DNA of 14,857 nucleotides from SCUN01 sp964343975 (lineage in GTDB: Bacteria; Acidobacteriota; Vicinamibacteria; Vicinamibacterales; SCN-69-37), in NCBI GenBank assembly GCA_964343975.1, contig CAYFLU010000080.1, positions 1-14,857 of the forward strand. The letters run 5' to 3'. Shown piece after piece: positions 1 through 6,552 of this stretch. The translations under genes were made by a program, and so were the position numbers. The notes under the pieces are model-generated. The model was given only the letters and a program-made list of their open reading frames with translations. It did not search any database and was not told the DNA's origin. Position 1 is the first letter of the stretch, and each line of letters starts with the position of its first letter.

Positions 1-66
1 GCCGCCGCCACACACAGTGTCATCAACCAGCGCTTCATCAGTGATCTCCTCGCGTGCGTCGTGTGA
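1..66 (+). CDS. Possible 3' end of an upstream gene (partial)
   Basis: The first frame is open from the window edge to a TGA at 64-66 and would encode a 21-residue C-terminus ending ISDLLACVV. The stop is followed at once by a hairpin (67-88), and the next gene converges from the other side, which fits the tail of a plus-strand gene that begins outside the window. The stretch is too short to assign a family, and an open frame of this length can occur by chance. Confidence 0.3.
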   Translation, partial: AAATHSVINQRFISDLLACVV

Positions 67-88
67 CCGAGGGCCTGAAGGCCCTCGG
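67..88. terminator. GC-rich hairpin between convergent ends
   Basis: A perfect 9-bp inverted repeat (CCGAGGGCC / GGCCCTCGG) with a TGAA loop lies right after the TGA at 64-66 and 10 bp past the TAA of the PQQ dehydrogenase. Neither side has a T-run, so it is not a standard intrinsic terminator. It may still stop or stabilise both converging transcripts, or be a REP-like repeat. Confidence 0.4.
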
Positions 89-98
89 CTCCAAACGT

Positions 99-2306
99 TT
101 ACTTCTTCGGATCCGGCAGCGTGAGCGCCACCAAGGACGTGTTCGCGCCGACGCCGGTCGCAAACACGATGTACTGCTTGCCGTTGTGCATGAAGGTCAT
201 CGGCACGGCGCTCGTCTTCGACGGGATGCTGACGCCGCCGATCTGCTTGCCCGTGTTCTTGTCGACCGCGTAGAGCATCGGCTTGCCGTCGCGCGGACCG
301 CCGCTGCGGCCGGTGCCGTAGATCACGAGCGACTTCGTGTTGATGACCTGCGGCTGACCCTGCGCGCCCTGCGGCGGCAGTTTCACGTCCTTGAACAGCG
401 GATCGGTGCTCGTGATCGTGTCGAAGCCGCCGTTCGGCACCCACCACGCCTTGTCGCCCGTGTTCATGTCGTAGCCGGTGACGCCGCCGAGTTCCTTCGG
501 CTTCACGATCGACACGCCGCCGATGCGCGACGCGCCCGCGCGATTGCCGAAGCCCTGGCCCGGGCCACCTTCACGGCCGCCGCGTTCCGGCGCCTTGTAG
601 CCCGGGGGCGGCGGCAGCGCGCCGGCGAGGCCGCAGCTGTCGTGCGTGGAGCTGTAATCGAATTCCGAGCACGGATCTTTCGCGAGACGGATCGTGCTGA
701 GCACGGTCTGCGCGCCCACGTAGAGATGGCCGCGGTCCGGATCGGCCGCCGCGCCGCTGTCGATGTTCACGCCGCCCGACGCGCCAGGCGCGTACCACGA
801 GCAGGTGAGTGATCCCGGAGGCCCGTCATTCGCCGACCCCGGAATGAAGTACGGCCCCATGCGGCAGCTCTTCGCCGCTTCGAGCGCCGCGGCCTTGATC
901 GCCGGCGTGTAGTCGATGAGGTCCGACTCGAGCAGACCCTGCTGCGAATACGGCGCGGGCTTGCTCGGAATCGGCTGCGTCTTCGACGTCTTCTCGCCCT
1001 TCACGTCGCTCTGCAGCACCGGCGTTTCCGGCATCGGCCACACCGGCTGACCCGTGACGCGGTCGAACGTGTAGACCCAGCCCTGCTTCGTCGTGACGGC
1101 CACGACCTTCTTCTTCTGGCCGTTGAGCGTGATGTCCATCACGTTCGGCGCCATCGGCACGTCGTAGTCCCAGATGTCGTGATGGACGAGCTGGAAGTGC
1201 CAGCGGCGCTTGCCGGTCTTCACGTCGAGCGCCACGATGCTCGTGCCGAAGAGGTTGTCGCCCGGGCGATGGCCGCCGTATTCGTCCATGAGGCCCATGC
1301 CGACCGGGATGTACACGAGGCCGAGTTCCGGATCGGCCGAGTAGGTCGCCCACGCGTCAACCTTGCCCAGACCCGGCGTACCCGGCTTCGTGCCGCGCTC
1401 CCACGTCTCCGCGCCGAATTCACCCGGCTTCGGCATCAGGTTGAAGTCCCACAGCTGCCGGCCCGTGCGCACGTCGAAGCCGCGGATGTGGCCCGTGATG
1501 TTGTGCAGCTTGTTCGGGTAGTAGCCGTGAATCGACGAGTTGCCGACGATGATCACGTCGTTGACGATGATGGCGGGGGAGCTGTTGGCGATCTGGCCGA
1601 GCTCGGGATCGATGCCGATCGTGCCGTCGGCGCCGGTCTTCTTCACCGGATCCCACTTTTCACCCGGCTTGGCGCGGCGCGCCGGCGCGTTGTCGCTGAT
1701 GATCAGCGGGCCGTTGTCGTCAACGGCGAGCGGCACGAGCGGCAGGCCGAGGCCTTCCATCAGATCCACGACGCCGTCTTTGCCGAAGCCGGCCATCGGG
1801 CGGCCGGTTTTCGCGTTGAGCGACACGAGGTGATAGCCGGGCGTGATCACGACCACGCGCTCGTCGGTGCGGCCGTCGGTCCAGTAGGCGAGGCCGCGGC
1901 CGGAGTACTGGCGCGGCGCCTTCTGCCAGCGGATGCCTTCGTCGAGGCGATACATCCACAGCGTTTCGCCGTTGGCCGGATCGATCGCCATCGCGGAGCG
2001 GCGCGTGGTGGCCACCGTGAAGAGGCGGCCGTTCGCGTAGAGCGGCGTCGCGCGGTAGTACTCGTCTTCACCGAACGCGCCGGCGTTCCACTGCCAGGCC
2101 ACCTTCAGGTTCATGAAGTTCGACGCGTTGATCTGGTCGAGCGGGGAATAGCGCGTGCTCCACGCGTCGCCGCCCCAGTAGCGCCATTCACCGGGTTTGT
2201 TGCCGCGAACGAGCCCGGCGTTGGGCGTCTGTCGCGCGGTGACGGAAAACGCCGTGGCGGCCAGCACCGCGGCGATCACCGTGCCAAAGATCAACTGTCG
2301 TTTCAT
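99..2306 (-). CDS. PQQ-dependent dehydrogenase (glucose-dehydrogenase-type propeller), periplasmic
   Basis: This 735-residue quinoprotein should oxidise a sugar or alcohol in the periplasm with pyrroloquinoline quinone. Residues 1-25 form a signal peptide (MKRQ, hydrophobic core, then TARQ). The mature part opens with the family signature WRYWGGDAWSTRYSPLDQI (41-59), followed by repeated propeller strands of the type DxxTGxxLW. HHDIWDYDVP at 375-384 and TTKQGWVYTFDR at 405-416 match the segments that carry the PQQ-site Asp and Lys in E. coli membrane glucose dehydrogenase, here D377 and K407. There is no CXXCH, so electrons must leave through a separate cytochrome. The upstream cytochrome gene overlaps it by 4 nt (ATGA). 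No Cys-Cys dyad of the methanol-dehydrogenase kind is present. A Gly/Arg/Pro-rich loop lies at about 564-592. The family is clear; the substrate cannot be read from sequence. Confidence 0.92.
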   Translation of the reverse strand: MKRQLIFGTVIAAVLAATAFSVTARQTPNAGLVRGNKPGEWRYWGGDAWSTRYSPLDQINASNFMNLKVAWQWNAGAFGEDEYYRATPLYANGRLFTVATTRRSAMAIDPANGETLWMYRLDEGIRWQKAPRQYSGRGLAYWTDGRTDERVVVITPGYHLVSLNAKTGRPMAGFGKDGVVDLMEGLGLPLVPLAVDDNGPLIISDNAPARRAKPGEKWDPVKKTGADGTIGIDPELGQIANSSPAIIVNDVIIVGNSSIHGYYPNKLHNITGHIRGFDVRTGRQLWDFNLMPKPGEFGAETWERGTKPGTPGLGKVDAWATYSADPELGLVYIPVGMGLMDEYGGHRPGDNLFGTSIVALDVKTGKRRWHFQLVHHDIWDYDVPMAPNVMDITLNGQKKKVVAVTTKQGWVYTFDRVTGQPVWPMPETPVLQSDVKGEKTSKTQPIPSKPAPYSQQGLLESDLIDYTPAIKAAALEAAKSCRMGPYFIPGSANDGPPGSLTCSWYAPGASGGVNIDSGAAADPDRGHLYVGAQTVLSTIRLAKDPCSEFDYSSTHDSCGLAGALPPPPGYKAPERGGREGGPGQGFGNRAGASRIGGVSIVKPKELGGVTGYDMNTGDKAWWVPNGGFDTITSTDPLFKDVKLPPQGAQGQPQVINTKSLVIYGTGRSGGPRDGKPMLYAVDKNTGKQIGGVSIPSKTSAVPMTFMHNGKQYIVFATGVGANTSLVALTLPDPKK

Positions 2307-2746
2307 GGGTGCGCTCCTCCGATGTCGATCACGATCTTCTTCAGTTGCTCGAGGTCCGGTGGCAGCTCGGCCGTGGCGGCTGCGTAGTCGTTGAGTTTGA
2401 GCAGATACGCCATCACGTCGGCGCGTTCTTGCACCGAGAGCGAGCCCGGCGTGTCTTTCGGCATCTGGTCGGTGAGCAGGCGGAACATCTCGGCGAGCGT
2501 TGCGCCTTTCCAGCGCTTGATGAAGGCGTCACCGGACTGGGAGCCGACGTTGTGGCAGCCGAGGCAGTTGTTGCCGAAGATCTCGCGGCCGCGCGCGGCT
2601 TGCGCGTCGGTGTAGACGCCGGCCGAGGCCTTGAGCGCCGCGGTGTCGGGCGGCTGCTGGGCGGCGAGGCGCACGACACACGCGCCCGCCCAGACCAGGG
2701 CGGCAGACGCGCGCCAGGCGCGTCGCCCGCTTATGCTGATTTGCAC
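2303..2746 (-). CDS. Small periplasmic cytochrome c paired with the PQQ dehydrogenase
   Basis: I place the start at the GTG at 2746, giving 147 residues. The longer frame up to 2914 would put about 56 Arg-rich residues before a clear signal peptide (GRRAWRASAALVWAGACVVRLAAQ) and would run into the divergent gene. The mature protein has one haem site, CLGCH at 61-65, and a likely Met ligand at M95 in QMPKDTPG. The fold is a single class I cytochrome c domain that should take electrons from the PQQ dehydrogenase encoded next, whose ATG overlaps this stop (ATGA, 2303-2306). It is a paralogue of the cytochrome at 8153-8551. A TACAAT box ends 6 nt before the GTG and no Shine-Dalgarno is seen, so the mRNA may be leaderless. 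Confidence 0.85.
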   Translation of the reverse strand: MQISISGRRAWRASAALVWAGACVVRLAAQQPPDTAALKASAGVYTDAQAARGREIFGNNCLGCHNVGSQSGDAFIKRWKGATLAEMFRLLTDQMPKDTPGSLSVQERADVMAYLLKLNDYAAATAELPPDLEQLKKIVIDIGGAHP

Positions 2747-2752
2747 GCGCGG

Positions 2753-2758
2753 ATTGTA
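2753..2758 (-). promoter_or_regulatory. Candidate -10 box (TACAAT) for the cytochrome c-PQQ dehydrogenase operon
   Basis: On the minus strand TACAAT ends 6 nt before the GTG start, so transcription would begin at or next to the start codon. No convincing -35 lies 16-18 nt upstream. Confidence 0.3.
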
Positions 2759-2793
2759 GCCCACGCAGTTATGCTTGGCCCTCCAATCTTCGC

Positions 2794-2797
2794 GAGG
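2794..2797 (+). promoter_or_regulatory. Shine-Dalgarno GAGG that sets the start at 2805
   Basis: GAGG lies 7 nt before the ATG at 2805. This favours that codon over the in-frame TTG at 2775 and the ATG at 2817, and it gives a normal signal peptide. Confidence 0.55.
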
Positions 2798-2804
2798 TCT
2801 GTCT

Positions 2805-5204
2805 ATGCGTCTTCGGATGGCTGCCGTCTGTGCGTTGGGTGTGGCGTTGTGTTTCGTTCCGGCTCTGGCCCGGCAGGCCGCGACGCCGAAGCCGCCCACG
2901 CTGACCGTCGACAAACTCTGGCCGAAACCCCTGCCGAATCACTGGGTCTACGGCTCGATCACCGGCCTCGCGGTCGACAGCCGCGACCACGTATTCGCGG
3001 CCACGCGCCCGGCCTCGGTGGCCGCGGGCAACGAAGCCGGCCTCATGTCGAATCCGGTGACGGCCGAGCACTGCTGCCTGGCCGCGCCGCCTATCCTCGA
3101 ATTCGACGCCGCCGGCGCGCTCGTCGCGTCGTGGGGCGGACCGGGGCAGGGCTACGACTGGCCGATCTCCACGGGCGGCATCGCAGTCGACGCGCAGGGC
3201 AACCTCTGGATCACCGCCGCCGGCGTGCCTGAACCCGCCGCGGCCGCCGCCGGCGCCACGGGCGTCGTCCCCGGCGCGAACCGCGCGGGTGGCGCAGGTG
3301 CAGCGGCTGCTGGTACGGGAGGCGCCGCAGGCGCCCCCGCCGTAGCTCGCGGCGGAGCCGCGAGCGGAGGCGGGCGCGGAGAAACGGTCGTCGCCGGCGC
3401 CGAAGGCGCGGCGGTGGCGGCGGCGCGCGGCACGGCTGCGGCGGCCGGCGCGGCGACCAATGCGCCGGGCGATGCGCACCTCCTGAAGTTCTCGCGCGAC
3501 GGCAAGTTCCTGCAGCAGCTCGGCAAGCCCGGCGACACGGGCACGAAAGACAGCCAGACGCAGTTCGACAAGCCGGCCGACATCGCGATCGACGGCGGCG
3601 AACTCTACGTCGCCGACGGCGGTGAGCACCAGCGCGTGATCGTGCTCGACGCGGCCACGGGCAAGTTCAAGCGGCAGTGGCGCGGGCACGGCGCGGAGTT
3701 CCAGCGCATCAGCTCGATCGCGGTGTCGAAAGACGGCTTCGTCTACGTCGGCGACCGCAAGGCGAACAAACTTCAGGTCTTCAAGAAAGACGGCGCGTTC
3801 GTGCGCGAACTCTCGGTGGCGCCGGGCACGCTCATGAACGGCTCGGTGTGGGACGTCAACGTGTCGTCAGACGCGAAGCAGGAGTTCCTCTTCATCGCCG
3901 ACGGCCAGAACTCAACCGTGCGCGTCTACTCGCGCGCGGACCTCGCGCCGCTCGGCACGATCGGCGACGGTGGCCGCTGGCCGGGCCGGTTCTACGCGGT
4001 GAACAACGTCGCGATGGACTCGAAGGGCAACCTCTTCACCGGCGAAGGCTACGAAGGCAAGCGCGTGCAGCGCTGGGCGAAGGCGCTCACGGCGATCGCC
4101 TACGCGCCGGTGACGAGCGGCGACATGGTGATGGCGCCGAAGTTCGAAGTGGATCCCGACTTCCCGAAGGTGCTGCCGAAGCACTGGGTCACCGGCATGT
4201 CGGTCGGCGTTGCCGTCGACGAGCAGGATCACGTGTGGATGGTGCATCGTCCGCCGACGATCTCGCCGAACGAGCGCGGCGCGGATCAGACGCCGCCGAC
4301 GGGCGAGTGCTGCATGTCGGCACCGCCGGTGATGGAGTTCGATCAGGGCGGCAATCTGCTGCGCAGCTGGGGCGGCGCGAAGGACGGCGCGCCGTTCGAC
4401 TGGCCGCTGTCGAATCACGGCCTCTGGATCGACAAGCAGGGCAACGTGTGGATCGGTGCGAATCACAACGCCGACTCGCACATCCTCAAGTTCACGAAGG
4501 ACGGCAAGTTCATCGCGCAGTTCGGCAAGCCCGGCGCGGCCACCAACAGCAACGACCCCGACAACTTCGGCTCGCCGGCCAAGATCATGGTTGATGATGC
4601 GCGGCATGAGGCCTATGTGGCGGACGGCTATCGCAACCGCCGCGTGGTCGTGATCGACACCGAAACGGGCGCGCGCAAGCGCTACTGGGGCGCCTACGGC
4701 AACAAGCCCGACGACATGAACCTCGGCCGCTACACACCGGGCGAGACGCCGACGCAGCAGTTCCGCGGGCCTGTGCACTGCGCAATGCTGTCGGTCGACG
4801 ACCTCGTCTACGTGTGCGATCGCCAGAGCGATCGCGTGCAGGTGTTCACGCGCGACGGCAAGTTCGTGAAAGAGATGTTCATCGCCACGAAGACCGGCGG
4901 CGACGGCTCGGTGTGGGACATCGCCTTCTCGAAAGATCCACAGCAGAAGTGGATGTTCGTCGCCGACGGCAAGAACGAACGCATCTACATCGTCGATCGA
5001 CAGAAGCTGGAAATCGTCTCAAGCTTCGGCGATGGCGGACGGCAGCCGGGGCAGTGGTTCGGCGCGCATTCCATCGCGATCGATTCCAAGGGCAATCTCT
5101 ACACCGTCGAGACGTACGAAGGGCGACGTCTGCAGAAGTTCGTCTACAAGGGCGAACAGATGGTGCCTCGGTGGCAGGGCGTACCGTGGCCTAGCAAGAA
5201 ATAG
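2805..5204 (+). CDS. Exported tandem-duplicated NHL-repeat beta-propeller protein
   Basis: The 799-residue product starts with a signal peptide (cleavage near ALA-RQ, about residue 23). The rest is two homologous halves, about 31-428 and 445-783. Matching landmarks are VDKLWPKPLPNHWV and VDPDFPKVLPKHWV; CCLAAPPILEFD (90-101) and CCMSAPPVMEFD (502-513); GSVWDVNVS and GSVWDIAFS; IGDGGRWPGRFYAVNNVAMDSKGNL and its partner SFGDGGRQPGQWFGAHSIAI. Each half looks like a complete NHL propeller. Each carries one adjacent Cys-Cys pair, at 90-91 and 502-503. The first half alone has an 81-residue Ala/Gly-rich insert (142-222), where the second half runs straight from WIGANHNA to DSHILKF. NHL propellers bind ligands or act as lyases, and no catalytic set is recognised here. 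It is divergent from the cytochrome c-PQQ dehydrogenase pair. Confidence 0.88.
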   Translation: MRLRMAAVCALGVALCFVPALARQAATPKPPTLTVDKLWPKPLPNHWVYGSITGLAVDSRDHVFAATRPASVAAGNEAGLMSNPVTAEHCCLAAPPILEFDAAGALVASWGGPGQGYDWPISTGGIAVDAQGNLWITAAGVPEPAAAAAGATGVVPGANRAGGAGAAAAGTGGAAGAPAVARGGAASGGGRGETVVAGAEGAAVAAARGTAAAAGAATNAPGDAHLLKFSRDGKFLQQLGKPGDTGTKDSQTQFDKPADIAIDGGELYVADGGEHQRVIVLDAATGKFKRQWRGHGAEFQRISSIAVSKDGFVYVGDRKANKLQVFKKDGAFVRELSVAPGTLMNGSVWDVNVSSDAKQEFLFIADGQNSTVRVYSRADLAPLGTIGDGGRWPGRFYAVNNVAMDSKGNLFTGEGYEGKRVQRWAKALTAIAYAPVTSGDMVMAPKFEVDPDFPKVLPKHWVTGMSVGVAVDEQDHVWMVHRPPTISPNERGADQTPPTGECCMSAPPVMEFDQGGNLLRSWGGAKDGAPFDWPLSNHGLWIDKQGNVWIGANHNADSHILKFTKDGKFIAQFGKPGAATNSNDPDNFGSPAKIMVDDARHEAYVADGYRNRRVVVIDTETGARKRYWGAYGNKPDDMNLGRYTPGETPTQQFRGPVHCAMLSVDDLVYVCDRQSDRVQVFTRDGKFVKEMFIATKTGGDGSVWDIAFSKDPQQKWMFVADGKNERIYIVDRQKLEIVSSFGDGGRQPGQWFGAHSIAIDSKGNLYTVETYEGRRLQKFVYKGEQMVPRWQGVPWPSKK
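3345..3365. repeat. Perfect palindrome inside the Ala/Gly-rich insert
   Basis: GCTCGCGGC and GCCGCGAGC pair perfectly around a GGA loop, inside the insert of the NHL protein at 3228-3470. It is read through in frame (about VARGGAAS). It may be a by-product of very GC-rich low-complexity coding, or the remnant of a small palindromic repeat inserted in frame. Confidence 0.5.
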
Positions 5205-5209
5205 CAAAG

Positions 5210-5397
5210 CAGCCACGGAGACATGGAGGCACGGAGAAACCTAATTCTTTTTGTACGCACCGGCTAACACGGAGGCTCAGAGGCTCGGAGGGTACGTCCC
5301 ACTGAGGCCGAAACGCCTCCGTGACTCCGAGCCTCCGTGTTAGCCGGTGCGTACAAAAGGAGTTGGGTTTCTCCGTGCCTCCATGTCTCCGTGGTTG
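5210..5397. repeat. Large inverted repeat (82-bp arms), MITE/REP-like
   Basis: Positions 5210-5291 and 5316-5397 are reverse complements at 75 of 82 positions by my hand alignment, around a 24-nt centre (5292-5315). The arms are built from short units of the CACGGAG / ATGGAGG kind plus a shared core GTACGCACCGGCTAACAC. The element fills nearly all of the 206-bp gap between the convergent NHL genes. It holds no credible coding sequence; apparent frames through it run across the stem. There is no transposase and no clear target-site duplication. It could fold as a cruciform, or as a long RNA hairpin that ends or shields both transcripts. Confidence 0.85.
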
Positions 5398-5410
5398 GTT
5401 TTTGGTGTTG

Positions 5411-6526
5411 TTAGAACTTCCGCTCGTATCGCTGTAGGCGTTTCGGTCCGACTTCAGCCCCGTAGATGATGCCGTTCTTGTCCACGGCCACGCCTTCGGC
5501 GGCGCTGGTGCTGGGCGGGTTCTGTGCGGGGTCGGGGATGAAGGCGCGGATCTGGCCCTTCGCGCCGTCCGTGATGCTGCCGATGCGGATGCCGCGCGTC
5601 CAGTCTTTGCGCGGCGGCGCCACGGAGCCGGATTCCGAGTCGGCGGCGAAGAGCGTGTCGTTCTTGTCGATGAAGAGGCCGCTGATGCGGCTGTACTGTT
5701 CCCAGCCCACTTCAAGCAGATTGAGATCCTGATCGAAGATCTGGATCCGGTTGTTCGAGCGATCGGCGACGAAGAGACGGCCTTTCGAGTCGAACGCGAG
5801 CGCGTGTGGCTGGATGAACTCGCCCGGGCCGCTGCCGCGCTTGCCGAGTTCCTTCAGCACCTTGCCGGTTTTGTCGAGCTTCACGAGGCGCGCCGGGGAG
5901 TTGTCGCTGTGGCCTTCGCAGACGAAGATCTCGCCCTTGCTGTTCGTGATGACGTCGTTCGGCTGATAGAACGACGCCGGATCCACCGGCTGGCCGGGCT
6001 GGTTGCCGCCGGGTTTGCCGTAGGCCTGGAGCAGCTTGCCGTCGGGGCTGAACTTCAGAATCTGATGCCCGATGATCTTCGCCGGTGGCGCCGGCAGCGG
6101 ATCGGTCGCCGCGGCACCGCGGCCGCGGCGGGGCAGGTTGTCCTGGCCATCCGTCATCCAGATGTTGCCGTCCGCATCGATATGAATCCCGTGCGGAAAC
6201 ACCATCGTCCCGGCGCCAAAGCTTTTGACGAGCGTGCCTTTCGCGTCGAACTTGAGCACGGGATCGAGCGACGACATCTTGCCGCCGGCGGCGTCCCAGC
6301 ACGTGTTCGCGCCGCAGCGTTCGCCAACCCACACCGAGACGCCGTCCGGGTCGATGTCGACCGCGCTTGTCGAGCCCCACGTGCGGCCGGCCGGCATCTT
6401 CGCCCAGCCGTCCACGGTGGTGTAGGGATTCGGCGCGTTGTTGGTCGGCGCCACGGGGGAGGCCTGCTGAGCCGCGGCGACCGCGCAGGCGGCCGCCATC
6501 ACGAGCGAAGTCACTGCGGTGCGCAT
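5411..6526 (-). CDS. Exported NHL-repeat propeller resembling peptidyl-alpha-hydroxyglycine alpha-amidating lyase (PAL)
   Basis: This 371-residue protein has a signal peptide ending AVAAAQQ (about 1-20) and then NHL blades to the C-terminus. Landmarks are VLKFDAKGTLVKSFGAG (90-106), FPHGIHIDADGNIWMTD (110-126), HQILKFSPDGKLLQAYGKPG (154-173), YQPNDVITNSKGEIFVCEG (187-205) and IQPHALAFDSKGRLFVADRS (238-257). This order matches the PAL propeller, where His residues in PHG, PHS and PHD motifs bind zinc. Here H112 and H241 align with the first two, but the third site reads SAAEGVAVD (341-349) and lacks His. It is either not a true PAL or binds metal differently. The gene starts 26 bp after the flavoprotein stop in the same direction, so they are probably cotranscribed. 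A TATACT lies 7 nt before the ATG and no Shine-Dalgarno is seen. Confidence 0.85.
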   Translation of the reverse strand: MRTAVTSLVMAAACAVAAAQQASPVAPTNNAPNPYTTVDGWAKMPAGRTWGSTSAVDIDPDGVSVWVGERCGANTCWDAAGGKMSSLDPVLKFDAKGTLVKSFGAGTMVFPHGIHIDADGNIWMTDGQDNLPRRGRGAAATDPLPAPPAKIIGHQILKFSPDGKLLQAYGKPGGNQPGQPVDPASFYQPNDVITNSKGEIFVCEGHSDNSPARLVKLDKTGKVLKELGKRGSGPGEFIQPHALAFDSKGRLFVADRSNNRIQIFDQDLNLLEVGWEQYSRISGLFIDKNDTLFAADSESGSVAPPRKDWTRGIRIGSITDGAKGQIRAFIPDPAQNPPSTSAAEGVAVDKNGIIYGAEVGPKRLQRYERKF

Positions 6527-6533
6527 GGCGGTG

Positions 6534-6539
6534 AGTATA
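6534..6539 (-). promoter_or_regulatory. Candidate -10 box (TATACT) close to the start of the PAL-like gene
   Basis: TATACT on the minus strand ends 7 nt before the ATG at 6526, inside the 26-bp gap after the flavoprotein gene. It would give an almost leaderless internal transcript. There is no clear -35, so this is a weak call. Confidence 0.25.
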
Positions 6540-6552
6540 GGGCCGGTCGCGC

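Noticed and set aside
1179..2387. 402-codon plus-strand frame opposite the PQQ dehydrogenase
   Set aside because: It is antisense to a clear family member, is Arg/Ala/Val/His-rich with no motif, and is the expected shadow of high-GC codon use.
2747..2914. N-terminal extension of the cytochrome c gene to 2914
   Set aside because: It would overlap the divergent NHL gene and put an Arg-rich segment before an evident signal peptide; GTG 2746 fits better.
2769..3689. 306-codon minus-strand frame opposite the NHL gene
   Set aside because: Arg/Ala-rich shadow across a low-complexity region, with no signal peptide or motif.
2805..5204. Gene fusion by assembly error
   Set aside because: The two halves differ at many positions and the frame is continuous, so this is an old duplication and not a duplicated read.
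5210..5397. Insertion sequence with transposase
   Set aside because: There is no coding capacity in the 188 bp and no transposase motif nearby.
5191..5715. 174-codon minus-strand frame through the inverted repeat
   Set aside because: Its sequence is translation of the palindromic repeat plus a shadow of the PAL-like gene.
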